From contig NC_053500.1 of the NCBI RefSeq assembly GCF_905171775.1, forward strand, positions 127,195,140 to 127,259,139: DNA of 64,000 nt, read 5' to 3'. Made by a program: the position numbers and the translations under genes. Positions 10,829 to 21,625 of this stretch are shown here, piece by piece. The first letter of the stretch is position 1. Each line of letters starts with the position of its first letter. Source of the DNA: Rana temporaria. Lineage: Eukaryota; Chordata; Amphibia; Anura; Ranidae. A model generated the notes under the pieces. It had not been told where the DNA came from and did no database searches. It saw only the letters and a program-made list of their open reading frames with translations.

Positions 10829-11392
10829 TGTGACAGGAAGTCAGGAAAATCTGTGGGTGTTGTCACAAACGGGACATACATTTCTGCCTTGCTTAGACAA
10901 TACACTAATCATTATTGGGCGTCGGCTGCGAGAAATAGCCAGACAAGGTCTAAGGGCGTTGAAAGACTCCAGCTGTTCAGAATGAGGCAATTAAGGCCTT
11001 TATAAGTAGCCCAAGGGATTACCACTAATGGGCTGCATCACTCCTAAGGCTGTGTGAGTAGGAGAGCAGTGCCAGAAGGTCTTCTGTGGAGGTGAGGAGA
11101 GGATTGATTTTTCTGTGTAATAAAAACCAAAAGACTATTGTTTTGTGCTGTATGACCAGCACTGTCTACCCAGCAGTAGGCTGTGTTAGACTTCATAGAT
11201 AGGTTCCTGTGTGGAAGGTAGACGCCCAAAGTGGCTAGGATTTATTTTATGTTTGATTTTGTTTATGCTGTTTGGATGCTTGTAATTGTTTTCCAGCAAG
11301 AAGGAAAATAAACCAAAAACTTTGTTTTCACCCGTCTTCGACTGCCAGTCTGTATAAATTCAGTGTGTGGTGAACCCATCCAAGGGGTCACA
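10829..11392 (+). mobile_element. probable solo LTR, 564 bp
   Basis: The segment starts TGTGAC and ends GTCACA, the short inverted ends of an LTR. It contains a TATA-like box (TATAAGTAG near 11001) and an AATAAA-type signal within GGAAAATAAACC near 11306, in the expected order for a plus-strand LTR. No internal coding region adjoins it and no target duplication is clear, because the left flank is a microsatellite. A related start (TGTGACAGGGTACACG) is at 38340. Confidence 0.5.
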
Positions 11393-11424
11393 CACCCCGC
11401 TACCGAGCTAACCCCTCAGTGTGT

Positions 11425-12038
11425 ATGTATAAAAATATAAATGTTTTTCATTGCAAAGGCTATTCATTCTCTATAACTGTGAAGCCCTGTTGATGGCCAC
11501 GGGGTGATTCCAAGAGAAGATATCAATGAAATGAATACAGAAATGAGGGTCATCCAACAAGGGTCATTAGGGAGGAAAGGGTCCCACTAAAACCATCGAA
11601 ATGTGAGAAATAAAACCATAAACTGACATTTTCCCCGACTTAGTGTCGGAATTGCAGAGATAATGAGAAACCAAATTATCTGGGGCTGATGCCATTAGTG
11701 CTCTAAGCATTTTCTCTGAAAGCAAGCGTGTATTTTCTAAAAATATATATCTGCCATTATATGGTCTTTAGAATCGAATACGTCAGGCAGATTTTCTTTT
11801 AATAGGCAGTAATCCAAAATGAAAAGATGACTGATATAAAAAGGCCATACATGGTATTTACTGATCGTAGCAAACGCAAAATAAAACTCCTGCACGGCAC
11901 TCCGGTGGAAATGGAGATCAGCCATAACAGTAGGACCACTGACTGGTAACGTGAATAACATTGATTATCTTGTTACAATGGCATCTGAAAGTGATTGAGA
12001 CATATTAGGCAGCAAGTGAACATGTTGTCCCTGAAGTT
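11425..12038. other. candidate conserved non-coding block
   Basis: About 610 bp between the LTR and the MITE at 12042 has no repeat signature and no coherent open frame. It shows homeodomain-site-like, balanced text (TCATTAGGGAGG, GATTATCTTGTTACAATGG). It resembles a vertebrate regulatory element, but conservation must be tested. Confidence 0.3.
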
Positions 12039-12041
12039 GAT

Positions 12042-12765
12042 GGGCCAGATCCACGAAGAAGTTATGTTGGCGTATCTATTGATACGCCACGTAACTTCTA
12101 GGATGCTCCGGCGTATCTTTGTTTTGAATCCACAAAACAAGATGCGCCTGAATGGGGGCTAGATCTGACTGACGTACGTCTTAGTACGCCGTCGGATCTT
12201 AGGTGTATATTTACGCTGGCCGCTAGGTGGCGCTTCCGTTGATTTACGCGTAGAATATGCAAATAAGCTAGATACGCCGATTCTCAGAACGTACGTCCGG
12301 CCGGCGCATTTTTTTACGTCGTTTACGTAAGGCTTTTTTCGGCGTAACGTTACCCCCTGGGTCTATGAGGCGTACGCAATGTTAAGTATGGACGTCGGGC
12401 CAGCGTTGAATTTTCCGTCGTTTGCGTAGAACGTTCGCGAATAGGGCTTTGGGTAAATTACGTTCACGTCGTCTAGGCATTGAGCGGGCGTAATTTCATT
12501 TGAAAATTTGACGTGATACTGAGCATGCGGCGTACGAAAAAAGCGTAATTTACGTGGGGTAATGCTTATTTTACATAAAACGCGCCCCCCTGTTCCTCGT
12601 TTGATTTAGGCGCGCTTACGCCGGCAGATTTACGCTACGCCGTCGTAACTTTAGAGGCAAGTGCTTTGTGAATACAGCACTTGCCTCTCAAAGTTGCGGC
12701 GGCGTAGCGTTACTACGATACGCTACGCCCATTTAAAGATACGCCTATCTACGTGGATCTGGCCC
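12042..12765. mobile_element. palindromic MITE (GGGCCAGATCC ends), 724 bp
   Basis: The ends GGGCCAGATCCACG and CGTGGATCTGGCCC are inverted and flanked by GAT on both sides. Much of the element is internally palindromic. It belongs to a family with copies at 17247, 19045, 20690, 27836, 47775 and 51391, sharing words like CGCTAGGTGGCGCTTCCGTT. The 3-bp duplication suggests a PIF/Harbinger relationship, which is unproven. Confidence 0.8.
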
Positions 12766-12782
12766 GATGTGTTGAAAGCAGA

Positions 12783-13045
12783 AGAAAATGGGTAAGCATT
12801 TGAGCAATTTTGAAATGGGCCAAATTGTAATGGCTTGATTACTGGGTCACAGCAGCTCCAAAGCTGTAGTTCTTATGGGATGTTCCTGTTCTGCGGTGGT
12901 CATGACCTCCCAAAAGTGGTCCAAGGATGAGAAACTGGTGAACTGGCATCTGGGTCATGGCTGGCCAAGGCTCATTGATGCACATGGGGAGCGAAGGCTG
13001 GCCCGTGTAGTCTGATTCAATAGAAGAACAAATCTGACTTGGGGG
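12783..13045 (+). pseudogene. Tc1-like transposase, N-terminal DNA-binding fragment
   Basis: Read from 12789, the frame gives a Tc1-type helix-turn-helix start (LSNFEMGQIVMA, then QKWSKD, GHGWPRLIDAHGERRLARVV). In-frame stops replace expected residues, after IVMA and before the second helix. Only the DNA-binding region is present; the DDE catalytic part is absent. The open frames on the opposite strand are shadows. It is a dead transposon remnant. Confidence 0.65.
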
Positions 13046-13069
13046 GCAGGGCACACACTAAAGTGCATT

Positions 13070-13490
13070 GCATTAACCACTTAAGCCCCGGACCATTTGG
13101 CTGGCCAAAGACCAGAGCACTTTTTTGCGATTCGGCACTGCGTCCCTTTAAGGCTCCATTCGCACCTAGGCGTTTTGTCGCCTGTAGCGCGCTGTTGGCT
13201 ATGGAGATGGTTCACATCTCCACGCCGAACGCCGAAACGCTGTACGCCTGAAGCTCAAAACAAGTCCCGGACCTTTTTTTCAGGCGGCTTTCGGCATAGC
13301 CGACAATGTTGATCACCCCTCCGGCGTATGTTGGGCTTAAAAAACGCTGCGTTTGTAGTGGCAAATCGCGGGACAAAACGCCGCAATTTGTCGCGGCAAA
13401 TCGCGGTAAAATACGCCGTGTTCAGGTGTGAATGCAGCCTAACTGCCAATTGCGCGGTCATTCGACGTGGCTCCGCTCTCTGATGCCACT
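13070..13490. mobile_element. fragment of the TTAACC family, interrupted
   Basis: TTAACCACTTAAGCCCCGGACC and the later GCCAATTGCGCGGTCA / CGACGTGGCTC match 6275-6390. Between the halves lies a 288-bp MITE (13152-13439). Confidence 0.7.
13152..13439. mobile_element. MITE with 3-bp TAA duplication, 288 bp
   Basis: Ends GGCTCCATTCGCACCT and AGGTGTGAATGCAGCC are inverted, with TAA at 13149-13151 and 13440-13442. Comparison with the uninterrupted repeat at 6340-6375 shows only one TAA in the empty site. No coding sequence. Confidence 0.75.
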
Positions 13491-13539
13491 AAAGTTCATG
13501 TGCGTGTAAAGGCAGGTGTCCCAATACTTTTGGCAATAT

Positions 13540-13975
13540 AATGTATATGTAGCGCCTGTTTACTTTCAGTCCAGGTGCTATCTTAAATTTAGAGGGGGAT
13601 GGGAGAGTTAGTTTACTCTCATCCAGCTAATTAATGTAAATTTGGCCTCTACTCTAGCTGGGCTGTACTGCCAGTTCATTCTGTGTTCCAGAGGTACCTT
13701 TCCACCTCTGGGCGTTAGGTGGCAGCAGTGGAGTTCAGTCCGAAGCACCTCTTGCCTGCAGCCAATCAGGAGGGGTTTTCCCTTGCGGCGCATGCTGGGG
13801 GAGGGTACTTCTTGAGCGGACGCCATTTTGTGGGGTTCGTCTTCTGGTGTTTGTTCCGGGTGCGACACCCACCTTCAGGGTGTGCGCACATCACGGGCCC
13901 CGGCGATATGGCCTACCAGGCCGGGGCGCACATGCTACGCGGTGTTCCCAGTTCTGGGCCATGTTGGCGCTACAT
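13540..13975. repeat. dispersed repeat related to 28740-29100
   Basis: Shared text includes CCACC(T/C)CTGGGCG, CAGCCAATC(A/G)GGAGG, GGCATGCTGG and CAGGGTGTGCGCACATC / TAGGGTGCGCGCATCC in the same order. No terminal structure or protein was recognised, so the class is unknown. Confidence 0.5.
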
Positions 13976-14020
13976 ATACTTTCAAGCACATCAAAAACTA
14001 TTTTTTTTTCTTTCTTTTAA

Positions 14021-14373
14021 AGTAGAACATAGGCAAAGCTTTTTGGATAGAGCAAGGGAGGGTTATTAGAAGTAACCCTTTTTTTTCCCCCATCTATGTC
14101 CTATTGGGGAGATTTCACTTACTGTCCCATAGCCAAACAGGAAGTGGGAGGAAATCACTTCAAATTAGGGGAATTCCTTGGGGACCCCCAGGTTACCAGA
14201 ACTGGTGTCCCCATTGGAAGTTTTCCCCTCTATTACTTTTCTGGGGACAACCCAAAAGTAGGGATTTTCTTTTACTTTCACTTTTAATGGTAAATGGGGC
14301 AAATAGACAGGGTTTCTAATCCCTCCTCACTCTATCCAAAACCCCCAAAAAAAGTTTTGCCTTTAGTTATACT
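14021..14373. mobile_element. TTAA-type MITE, 353 bp
   Basis: Ends AGTAGAACATAGGCAAAGC and a diverged complement (GTTTTGCCTTTAGTTATACT) are flanked by TTAA at 14017-14020 and 14374-14377. Internal palindromic text CACTTCCTGTC-like recurs at 15410-15640. No coding sequence. Confidence 0.7.
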
Positions 14374-14377
14374 TTAA

Positions 14378-14746
14378 TGCCGCGTACACACGATCGGAAA
14401 TTCCGACAAGAAATTTGGCTCAAACTTGTGTTACATACACACCGTCACACAAAATTCCGACCGTTAAAAACGCGATGACGTACAACACTACAACGAGCCG
14501 AGAAAATTAAGTTCAATGATTCCAAGCATGCGTTGACTTGATTTCAAGCATGCGTGTTTTTTTGTGTATCAGAATTGCATACAGACAAACGGAATTTCCG
14601 GCAAGAACTTTTCCCGTCTGAAAATTTTGAGAACCAGCAAATTCCGACAGAAAAAGTCAGATGGGGCCTACACACAGTCGGAATTTCCGACCAAAAGCTC
14701 ACATCGAACTTTTCTTGTAGGAAATTCCGATCGTGTGTACGCGGCA
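14378..14746. mobile_element. MITE with TGCCGCGTACACACG ends, 369 bp
   Basis: Ends TGCCGCGTACACACGATCGG and its near-exact complement ending at 14746 are flanked by TAA (14375-14377, 14747-14749), a Harbinger-like 3-bp duplication. It inserted into the right-hand TTAA of the preceding MITE, so it is the younger of the two. Confidence 0.85.
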
Positions 14747-15059
14747 TAAGTTTATAATCACAGTCTGGTTTCACTGCTGTCCAGGGATCCATTATAGATT
14801 GGATTGGAATAAATACTTATAGAGCGCCGAATGCGAGTTGTGAAACTCGCCTCTAAGCGCTTACCAACAAGCTGGGGGTATCCAGTTCCCAAGAGCAAAA
14901 AAGAAGAAACTAGGACATCTAAGTAAAAGAGGGGAACAGACAAGAAATAAACAGAAATATAAAAAGAAGGGGGGGGGGGGGTGTCGGGGCACAAAAAGCC
15001 TATCCCTACTCCCTGACCATGGACCGCAGCCTGGGATTAAGGCAGCATCCTGCTAAGGG

Positions 15060-15395
15060 CTTGGAAGGCCAAGTCTCTATCTGTAGGCTTGTGGAAAAAT
15101 AAGTGTTTTCAAGCCCTTACGGAAGGCCATCAAGGAGGAGGATGCTCGGAGCTGATGAGGGAGCTGGTTCCAAAGAGAGTTCCCCATTGTTTGGAGCCGG
15201 CGGCCACCTTTTGAAGCTGATCGACTAGATTGAATAATTGCTAACAGGGCGTCAGTCGAGCGAAGCTCTCTGGGTGGACAGTAGTGTTGTGTCATATTCG
15301 ATAAGTACATCGGACCTAGTTGCCAATAGGCCCGAAACACCAGACAGAGTGCCTTGAGCCAGTGTAGATTCTTAAGCACCGGGGAGATGTGATTC
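15060..15395 (-). pseudogene. LINE reverse transcriptase, C-terminal fragment
   Basis: A 100-aa minus-strand frame (15077-15379) ends with residues typical of the region after the RT domain of CR1/L2/Rex-type LINEs (LKNLHWL at the start; LWNQLPHQLR and FRKGLKT near the end). Only the C-terminal part is present and no endonuclease domain is nearby. It is a 5'-truncated LINE copy. The clade is uncertain; the fragment at 43975-44600 is comparable. Confidence 0.65.
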
Positions 15396-15680
15396 CGCCT
15401 TGATATTTCCCCTCACTTCCTGTCCTGGGGACAACCTTTTACCAGACAGGAAGTGAGTTCAAATCTGCAACAAGGAAACGGCAATAAAAAGCTGACATTT
15501 GTTGTAGCATTCTTCTACTTAGATTTAGAAGAAAAAAATGCTATTTATTTTTATTTATTGTCTGTTTTGCTGTTGGAGAGTTTTTTTTCCCTCACTTCCT
15601 GTCCTGGGGACAACATTCTTTACCAGACAGGAAGTGAAGGATTCTCTCCAACTGAGCCTCCAATGGCAGTAAAACCAGGA
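15396..15680. repeat. diverged TTAA-MITE-related repeat with duplicated motif
   Basis: CCTCACTTCCTGTCCTGGGG, ACAAC and ACCAGACAGGAAGTGA occur twice (15410-15455 and 15590-15640) as a palindromic unit, resembling the interior of 14021-14373. Ends were not defined. Confidence 0.5.
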
Positions 15681-16152
15681 ATTGTAATCCTTCCCCACTC
15701 TATCCAAAATGACAAACCTAAAATAAAAAATATGTGGGTATTGATATATGCTTTTATGAGTGGGTAGATCACGGACTGGTACCCTATCTGTCAGGGACAG
15801 CATTAGCAGCAGGGAAAGGTTACAGACGAGGAGGCAAAGCATACGGTTCATGACTTCTCTGAACATCTTCCCACTTAGGCAGGGGACAGACAAGCTGCAT
15901 TTTGGTGTTTGGCATTTTGGCGCCGTCAGTTTGGCTGGAACCTGCTCTCTACATGCTGCTGGAATTCGTGAGTGTTCCCGCTTGGGCTGTCTTCCCACTG
16001 GGTTTATTGTGAACTGTCTTTGCCTTACTTCAATGCAAGTTCTTATAATTTTGATTCAGACAGTATGGGTTTAGCATGCTGTGCCCGGGTTTCCCTCTGC
16101 CTGACACCCGTACACCAGAGCTGCTGACGGAATACCATGGGGTCTCCTGTAG

Positions 16153-16490
16153 TAAGGTGACCAGAATTGTAAAATGAAATCTGGGGATTTATTTTTTTAT
16201 TTTTTACTAGTAATGGTGGCAATCGGCGACTCTCTGCCCGTTGTCGCCGCTGCCCGCCTCACAGCCTGTTGAGTCAAACTCTCCAGGCCCCAGCTACTAC
16301 TGGGTGGTGAGCGGAGTAAGATCACTCCGCCAGGGAAGGCAAGGTGATAAGCAGGCAGACAGCTGGCCGGGACTGGAGCCAAGGAAGAAGAACATGCGAG
16401 CGGAATGGGCATGTACCCGAAACTGAAGAAATATTCTCGCTGCTCCAACCAGCACATGATCATCAGAAAGGGGCACTGATAATGGAAAAA
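16153..16490. mobile_element. truncated copy of the hAT-type MITE at 8394
   Basis: Begins TAAGGTGACCAGA and follows the 8394-8906 copy through CTCTCTGCCCGT and AGCACATGATCAT to about 16490, where similarity stops. The right inverted end is missing. Confidence 0.65.
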
Positions 16491-16502
16491 TACACCCCCC
16501 CT

Positions 16503-16766
16503 CAGTCTGTGAACTCCGCTGTCCCATTCTCCCCTCCGATCCACGCTGCTGTTATCGCTGGAGGAAGCCAAGGATACAGAGCCGCGGGGAAACTGCAGTG
16601 AGCTGTCAGCCTGGGACGCTGTGACCAATCGGAGCTTTCCGGAGGCTTAACCACGCCTCCATCATCAGAGGCTGATAGTTCACATGGGTTTCCAGTGGCT
16701 CTCTGTTTTCTGTGAAATAGCAGCGTGGATCGGAGGGGAGAATGGGACAGCGGCCTTCACAGACTG
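16503..16766. repeat. 47-bp inverted repeat around a 170-bp loop
   Basis: 16503-16549 is a near-perfect reverse complement of 16720-16766 (CAGTCTGTGAA, GTCCCATTCTCCCCTCCGAT and complements). It may be the arms of a foldback element replacing the right half of the neighbouring MITE. Confidence 0.75.
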
Positions 16767-17246
16767 ACATATACAGTGACCTGGAGAGTGAGTGGATTGT
16801 TTTTAAATATTTATTTTATTAAAAACTTCTGCACCAGCAGCTACCTGTCACCTTTCTCTCCCTTATGTTTTGACTCCTCTGTATTTACCCCCCCCCCTCC
16901 TCTTTAATTGTCCCCCTCTGTAATTTCCCCCCACGCCCACCACTCCAACCCCCCCCCCCTGTTGCCCGGGCCCCCCTGTGTGTTGGGGCCCCATGGTACC
17001 CCCTGTCGGCTGCCATGGTCGCCCAATTAGACAGAGCATTGAGGTCGGTTCGTAAATTGGCAACACCTTGACGTGATTTTGCAGCAAAATCGCACCGCGG
17101 TTGGGATGCCATGCCGTGCGCCGCCAAAGTGTTCGGGTTTGGCTTGAAGAAAAGGTGGCAACCCTACACACACTGCGCAATGTTGTGGGTGAGTGCCCAA
17201 CGTCTACCATGTCCTGGAAACACCGGGACATAGGAATGTAAACATT

Positions 17247-17932
17247 GGCCCGGATTCAGAGAGCAATTGCGCCTGCGTAACCATAGTTACGCAGCGCAAT
17301 TGCTTACTTGCCCCGGCGTAACGAATGCTCCTGATTCAGGAACCTCGTTACGCAGACTGCAGCCTAAGATATGCGTGGCATAAGGCTCTTATGCCCGCAT
17401 ATCTTAGGCTGCATTCTAGGTGGCGTTCCCCTTGTGCTCAGCGTATAGTATGCAAATTGCATACTAACGCCGATTCACAACATTACGCGAGCCCTGCGTA
17501 CGCAGTTTACATCGTTTTCGCGTAAGGCTGCCCCAGCCAATGTTACGTATTCCCGTCGTTTCCTGCGTCGCGAAATTTGAACTTTACGTAGTTTGCGTAA
17601 GTGATTCGTGAATGGCGCTGGACGCCATTCACGTTCACTTTGAAGCAAATGACGTCCAATTTGCCGCAATGCACGTCGGGAAAGTTTCCCGACGGAGCAT
17701 GCGCTCTACGATCGGCGCGGGAACGCGCCTAATTTAAATGATTCCCGCCCCCTACAGGATCATTTAAATTGCGCGCGCTTACGCCGGGCAATTTTAAAGA
17801 GCGCACACGCAATTTACCGGAGCTACTGCTCCTTGAAACGCGGGTAGCGCAGTAAATTTGCGGGGGGCGCAGGGATAAAAACGTTGCCCTGCGCCTCCGT
17901 AAAAACAGCGCAAAGGTACCTGAATCTACCCC
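17247..17932. mobile_element. palindromic MITE, 686 bp, ATT duplication
   Basis: Left end GGCCCGGATTCAGAG and right end CTGAATCTACCCC are imperfect inverted repeats, flanked by ATT (17244-17246, 17933-17935). Internal text (GCATATCTTAGGCTGCA, GCGCTTACGCCGG) matches the family at 12042, 20690 and 27836. Confidence 0.75.
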
Positions 17933-18089
17933 ATTGGAAGTCTTTTTGCCAGGCTTCATGGGTGACAGAAAAGGCCTACAGCTATGACATTTACATTAAA
18001 CAATATTTACAAGCAGTACAGTGCATTTTCAACTACGGGGGCCCTTTGTCTGTAGGGACCAGGTTATGTAAAATGTGAACTTCGCCTTT

Positions 18090-18590
18090 AAGTGATTTGT
18101 ATGCATGGATCACAGCCGAGAAGGAAGAAAAGTACAGGTGACTGAAGTGTTTGTACAGGGGCATACGAGTGGGGGGCAGAAGCTGGCACCGGAGTGCGGC
18201 ATTGAATGGGGACAGATGTGTGTAAGTGTTGCCAGCTTGCAGGAACAGGCAGCATGAGGCCAGCCGGGAGAGAATGGATTTGAATATTGGCAACAAAATT
18301 CTCCACTGAAAGCATTTTGCTGGCGAGAATGAGAAAGGTGAAGACGGTGTAACACAGCGAGCATAAAATTATGAGCTATGGAGGAAGAGTCCAGCCAGCC
18401 GTGACCCGGCGAGGGACAAATTGGGTCGATTTGTTTACTTGTGATATGATTTACAGTTATGGCGTAATGAGAGCGCTGACAGCCGCGTGACAATGGGGCT
18501 AAATGTCACGCCGCGGAAAAGACGAGGAAGATGCTGCAGGGAAATGCAGTCTGAAATGCTTCTGTTACTATTGAAAAAACATGGAGCCAC
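18090..18590. other. candidate conserved non-coding block
   Basis: The ~500 bp contains no repeat ends or coherent protein. It has balanced text such as CATAAAATTATGAGC, GATATGATTTACAGTTATGG and GGCTAAATGTCACGCC. It is bounded on the right by a TTAACC-family insertion at 18593. It resembles a regulatory element, but only by appearance. Confidence 0.35.
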
Positions 18591-18592
18591 AT

Positions 18593-18840
18593 TAACCACT
18601 TGCTGACCACCCTATAGCAGTTTTACTGCTACAGGGCGGCCGCTGTGCGCAGGATCACGTATATAAACGTGATCCTGCACTTCTGGGTAGGGGACGCGGA
18701 TGTGCGCTGATGGCAGCTCGCTACCTTTGTCATACCACCCAACTGAGATGGGAATGAGGGACGCCTACTAACAAACGTATGTAGGCATAGGACACACCCC
18801 CTGCCACACAGCCTTAAAGGAGAATTAACCCCAAAAAAGT
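18593..18840. repeat. TTAACC-family fragment
   Basis: Starts TTAACCACTTGCTGACC and carries ATATAAACGTGATCCTGC. It ends just before a second family member starting at 18845. Confidence 0.45.
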
Positions 18841-18844
18841 TAAT

Positions 18845-20157
18845 TAACCACTTCATTACAAGGCATTCAGCACTGTCGCACTTTGAATGACAACTGTGCG
18901 GTCATGCAACACTGTACCCAAATTAAATCCTTTTTTTTCCCCTCACAAATAGAGCTTTCGTTTGGTGGTATTTGATCACCTCTGCGGTTTTTATTTTTTG
19001 CGCTATAAACAAAAAAAGAGCGTCAATTTTGAAAAAAACACAATGGGGCAGATTCACGTAGAGCCGTGTAAAATTGTGCGGGCGTAACGTATCTGATTTA
19101 CGTTACGCCTCCGCAACTTACATGGGAAAGTGCTGTATTCTCAAAGCACTTGCTCCGTAAGTTGCGGCGGCGTAGCGTAAATCGGCCGGCGTAAGCCCGC
19201 CTAATTCAAATTTGGATCAGGGGGGCGTGTTTTATGCAAAACTACTGTGACCCGACGTGATTGACGTTTTATCGGAACGGCGCATGCGCCGTCCGTGGAA
19301 TTTTCCAGTGTGCATTGCTCCAAGGACGTCATTGGTTTCGACGTGAACGTAAATGATGTCCAGCCCCATTCACGGACGACTTGCGCAAACGACGTAACTT
19401 TTTAAAATTTCGACGCGGGAACGACTGCCATACTTAACATTGGCTGCGCCTCATATAGCAGGGGCAACTTTACGCCGGGAAAAGCCTAACGTAAACGTCG
19501 TAACTTTACTGCGTCGGCCGTGCGTACGTTCGGGAATTCGCGTATCTAGCTAATTTGCATACTTGATGCGGAATTCAACAGAAGCGCCACCTAGCGGTCA
19601 AAAAAAAATGCACTTTTGATCCGACGGCGTAAGAGACTTGCGCCTGTCGGATCTAATTGATATCTATGCGTAACTGATTCTAAGAATCAGTCGCATAGAT
19701 ACGACGGGTCAGATTAGGACTTACGACGGCGTACATGGCGCTGCGCCGTCGTAAGTCCTTTGAGAATCTGGGCCAATATTTTTTACTTTTTGATTGATTT
19801 AATAAATATCACAATTATTTTAAAAAATGAAATAAAAATGTCCTGAGTTTAGGCCGATATGTATTGTTCTACATATTTTTGGTAAAAAAAATATCGCAAT
19901 GAGCGTATATTGATTGGTTTGCTCAGACATGGATCTGTTTACACACACAGATCCATGGTCCTGCTGTGATCGCGGGCAATCGCAGGTGCCCGGAGGACAT
20001 CGCGGCCGCCGGGCACGCGCACCGGGTCCCGAGCGATGCGGTGCACACGCGCCCCCTAGACAGCCAGGAAACCCAGGACGTCATACGACGCTCACCCGGA
20101 GGGTGGGAAGGTTCCTGCCGACGTCATTTTACAATTACTCTTTAAGGAACCGGTTAA
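18845..20157. mobile_element. TTAACC-family element split by a MITE
   Basis: TTAACCACTTCATTACAAGG at the left and AACCGGTTAA at the right bracket text shared with 6400-6600 (TTTGGTGGTATTTGATCACC, GTTTAGGCCGATA). The copy is interrupted at 19045-19774. The right portion is GC-rich like 7000-7200. Confidence 0.6.
19045..19774. mobile_element. palindromic MITE nested in TTAACC element, 730 bp
   Basis: Ends GGGGCAGATTCACG and GAGAATCTGGGCC are flanked by AAT on both sides. The host family reads CAATATTTTTTACTTTTTG without interruption at 6510, so the 3-bp duplication is proven by the empty site. It is strongly palindromic with no coding sequence. Confidence 0.85.
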
Positions 20158-20309
20158 ATACATGTGATTTTTTTTATTTTTTTTGACCACCACTATTCCT
20201 ATATATTGGCTTTTAAAATGTACAAATGCAGCAATTTAGAATTTGGATGAAAGGTTTAGCACTAGGAATATATTATATACAACTATGTGGATCAGACCAA
20301 AATGAGGGA

Positions 20310-20395
20310 CAAATGAGGAGAATGAGGGACGGAGGAACATTTTCTCCAAATCGGGGACAGTCCCTCGAAATCGGGGACAGTTGGGAGCTATGCCT
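20310..20395. repeat. fragment with duplicated AATCGGGGACAGT
   Basis: AAATCGGGGACAGTCCCTCG is followed by AAATCGGGGACAGTTGGGAG, resembling the interior of the hAT-type MITE at 8394 (GGGACAGTGTCC). Short and truncated. Confidence 0.4.
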
Positions 20396-20689
20396 TTGTG
20401 ATTATTTACAGCAGGAGCTGATCGGCGGGTACGGTGGACTCGATACTGCAGAGAGGCAGAACAGCAGTCTGCCTATGTAAACAAGGCAGATGGCCATTCT
20501 GTCAGTAGGGAAGGCATGGATCCTGTGTTCCTGCAAAGCATCCATGTCTTCCCATGTGCGGTTTGTTTTGTTCCGAATTGAAATTCAGACTCCGTTTTAA
20601 TTATTCGGATGTTTCCGAATTACAATAGTCATGAATTTAAACAAATCCGAAATAACGAAGCAACATTTTAGATGAAATTTGAAATCAAA

Positions 20690-21410
20690 GGCCCAGATTC
20701 TCATACATTTACGTTGCTCCTGGGCAGCGTAACGTATGTGATTTGCGTTACACCGCCGCAGGTTTACAGGTTTACAGCCTGATTCTCAGAACACTTACCT
20801 GTAAACTTGCGGCGGTGTATCGTTAAATCGCTCGGCGCAAGCCCGCCCAATTCAAATGGGGCGGGCACCATTTAAATTAGGCGCGCTCCCGCGCCGAGTG
20901 TACTGCGCATGCTCCGTCGGGTAAATTACCCGACGTGCATTGCGCTAAATGACGTCGCCCCAACGTCATTTGCTTAGACGTTTACGTAAATGGCGTCCAG
21001 CGCCATTCACGGACGTCTTACGCAAACGACATAATTTTTTTTAAATTCGATGCGGGAACGACGGCCATACTTAACATTGGTTGCCCCTCCTAATAGCAGG
21101 GGCAACCTTACGTGTCGCATACGCTACGGAAACGACGTAAATTCTCAGCGTCGACCGCGCGTATGTTCGGGAATCTCGCGTAATTACCTAATTTGCATAG
21201 ACAGGGAAAACGACGAGGCGACACCTAGCGGCAGGAAAAAAAATGGCTTTTAAGATCTGACAGCGTAAGAGCCTTACTCCTGTCAGATCTAATGGGTATC
21301 TATGCGTAACTGATTCTAAGAATCAGTCGTATAGATACCCGGGGCCAGATGAGGAGTTACGACGGCGCAAATGGTGTTGCGCCGTCGTAACGCCTTTGAG
21401 AATCTGGGCC
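20690..21410. mobile_element. palindromic MITE, 721 bp, AAA duplication
   Basis: GGCCCAGATTCTCA at the left and TGAGAATCTGGGCC at the right, flanked by AAA (20687-20689, 21411-21413). Same family as 19045-19774, with matching ends and TGATTCTAAGAATCAGTCG in the interior. Confidence 0.85.
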
Positions 21411-21419
21411 AAATTGTTT

Positions 21420-21625
21420 TCTATTCAAATAGTTTTTGAATCGTATTCAAATTTACAGAGAGAATAGAATAGAAAATAAAGGCGAACAATAGAAAATAAT
21501 AGAATAGAATAAGACAGAACAGATTACAAAATAAAATAATATAAAAAATTTGAAAAGAATATAAAATAAAAGAATAGAGTAAAATATAGAATATAATCAT
21601 CTTCTGAAATTTTTAATTTCAAATA
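21420..21625. repeat. (AATAG)n-like AT-rich tract, left of DIRS
   Basis: A loose AATAGAATAGAA-type repeat runs up to the DIRS left end. The same kind of tract resumes in A/T-complement-like composition at 27045-27300, so the retrotransposon appears inserted within it. Confidence 0.7.
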
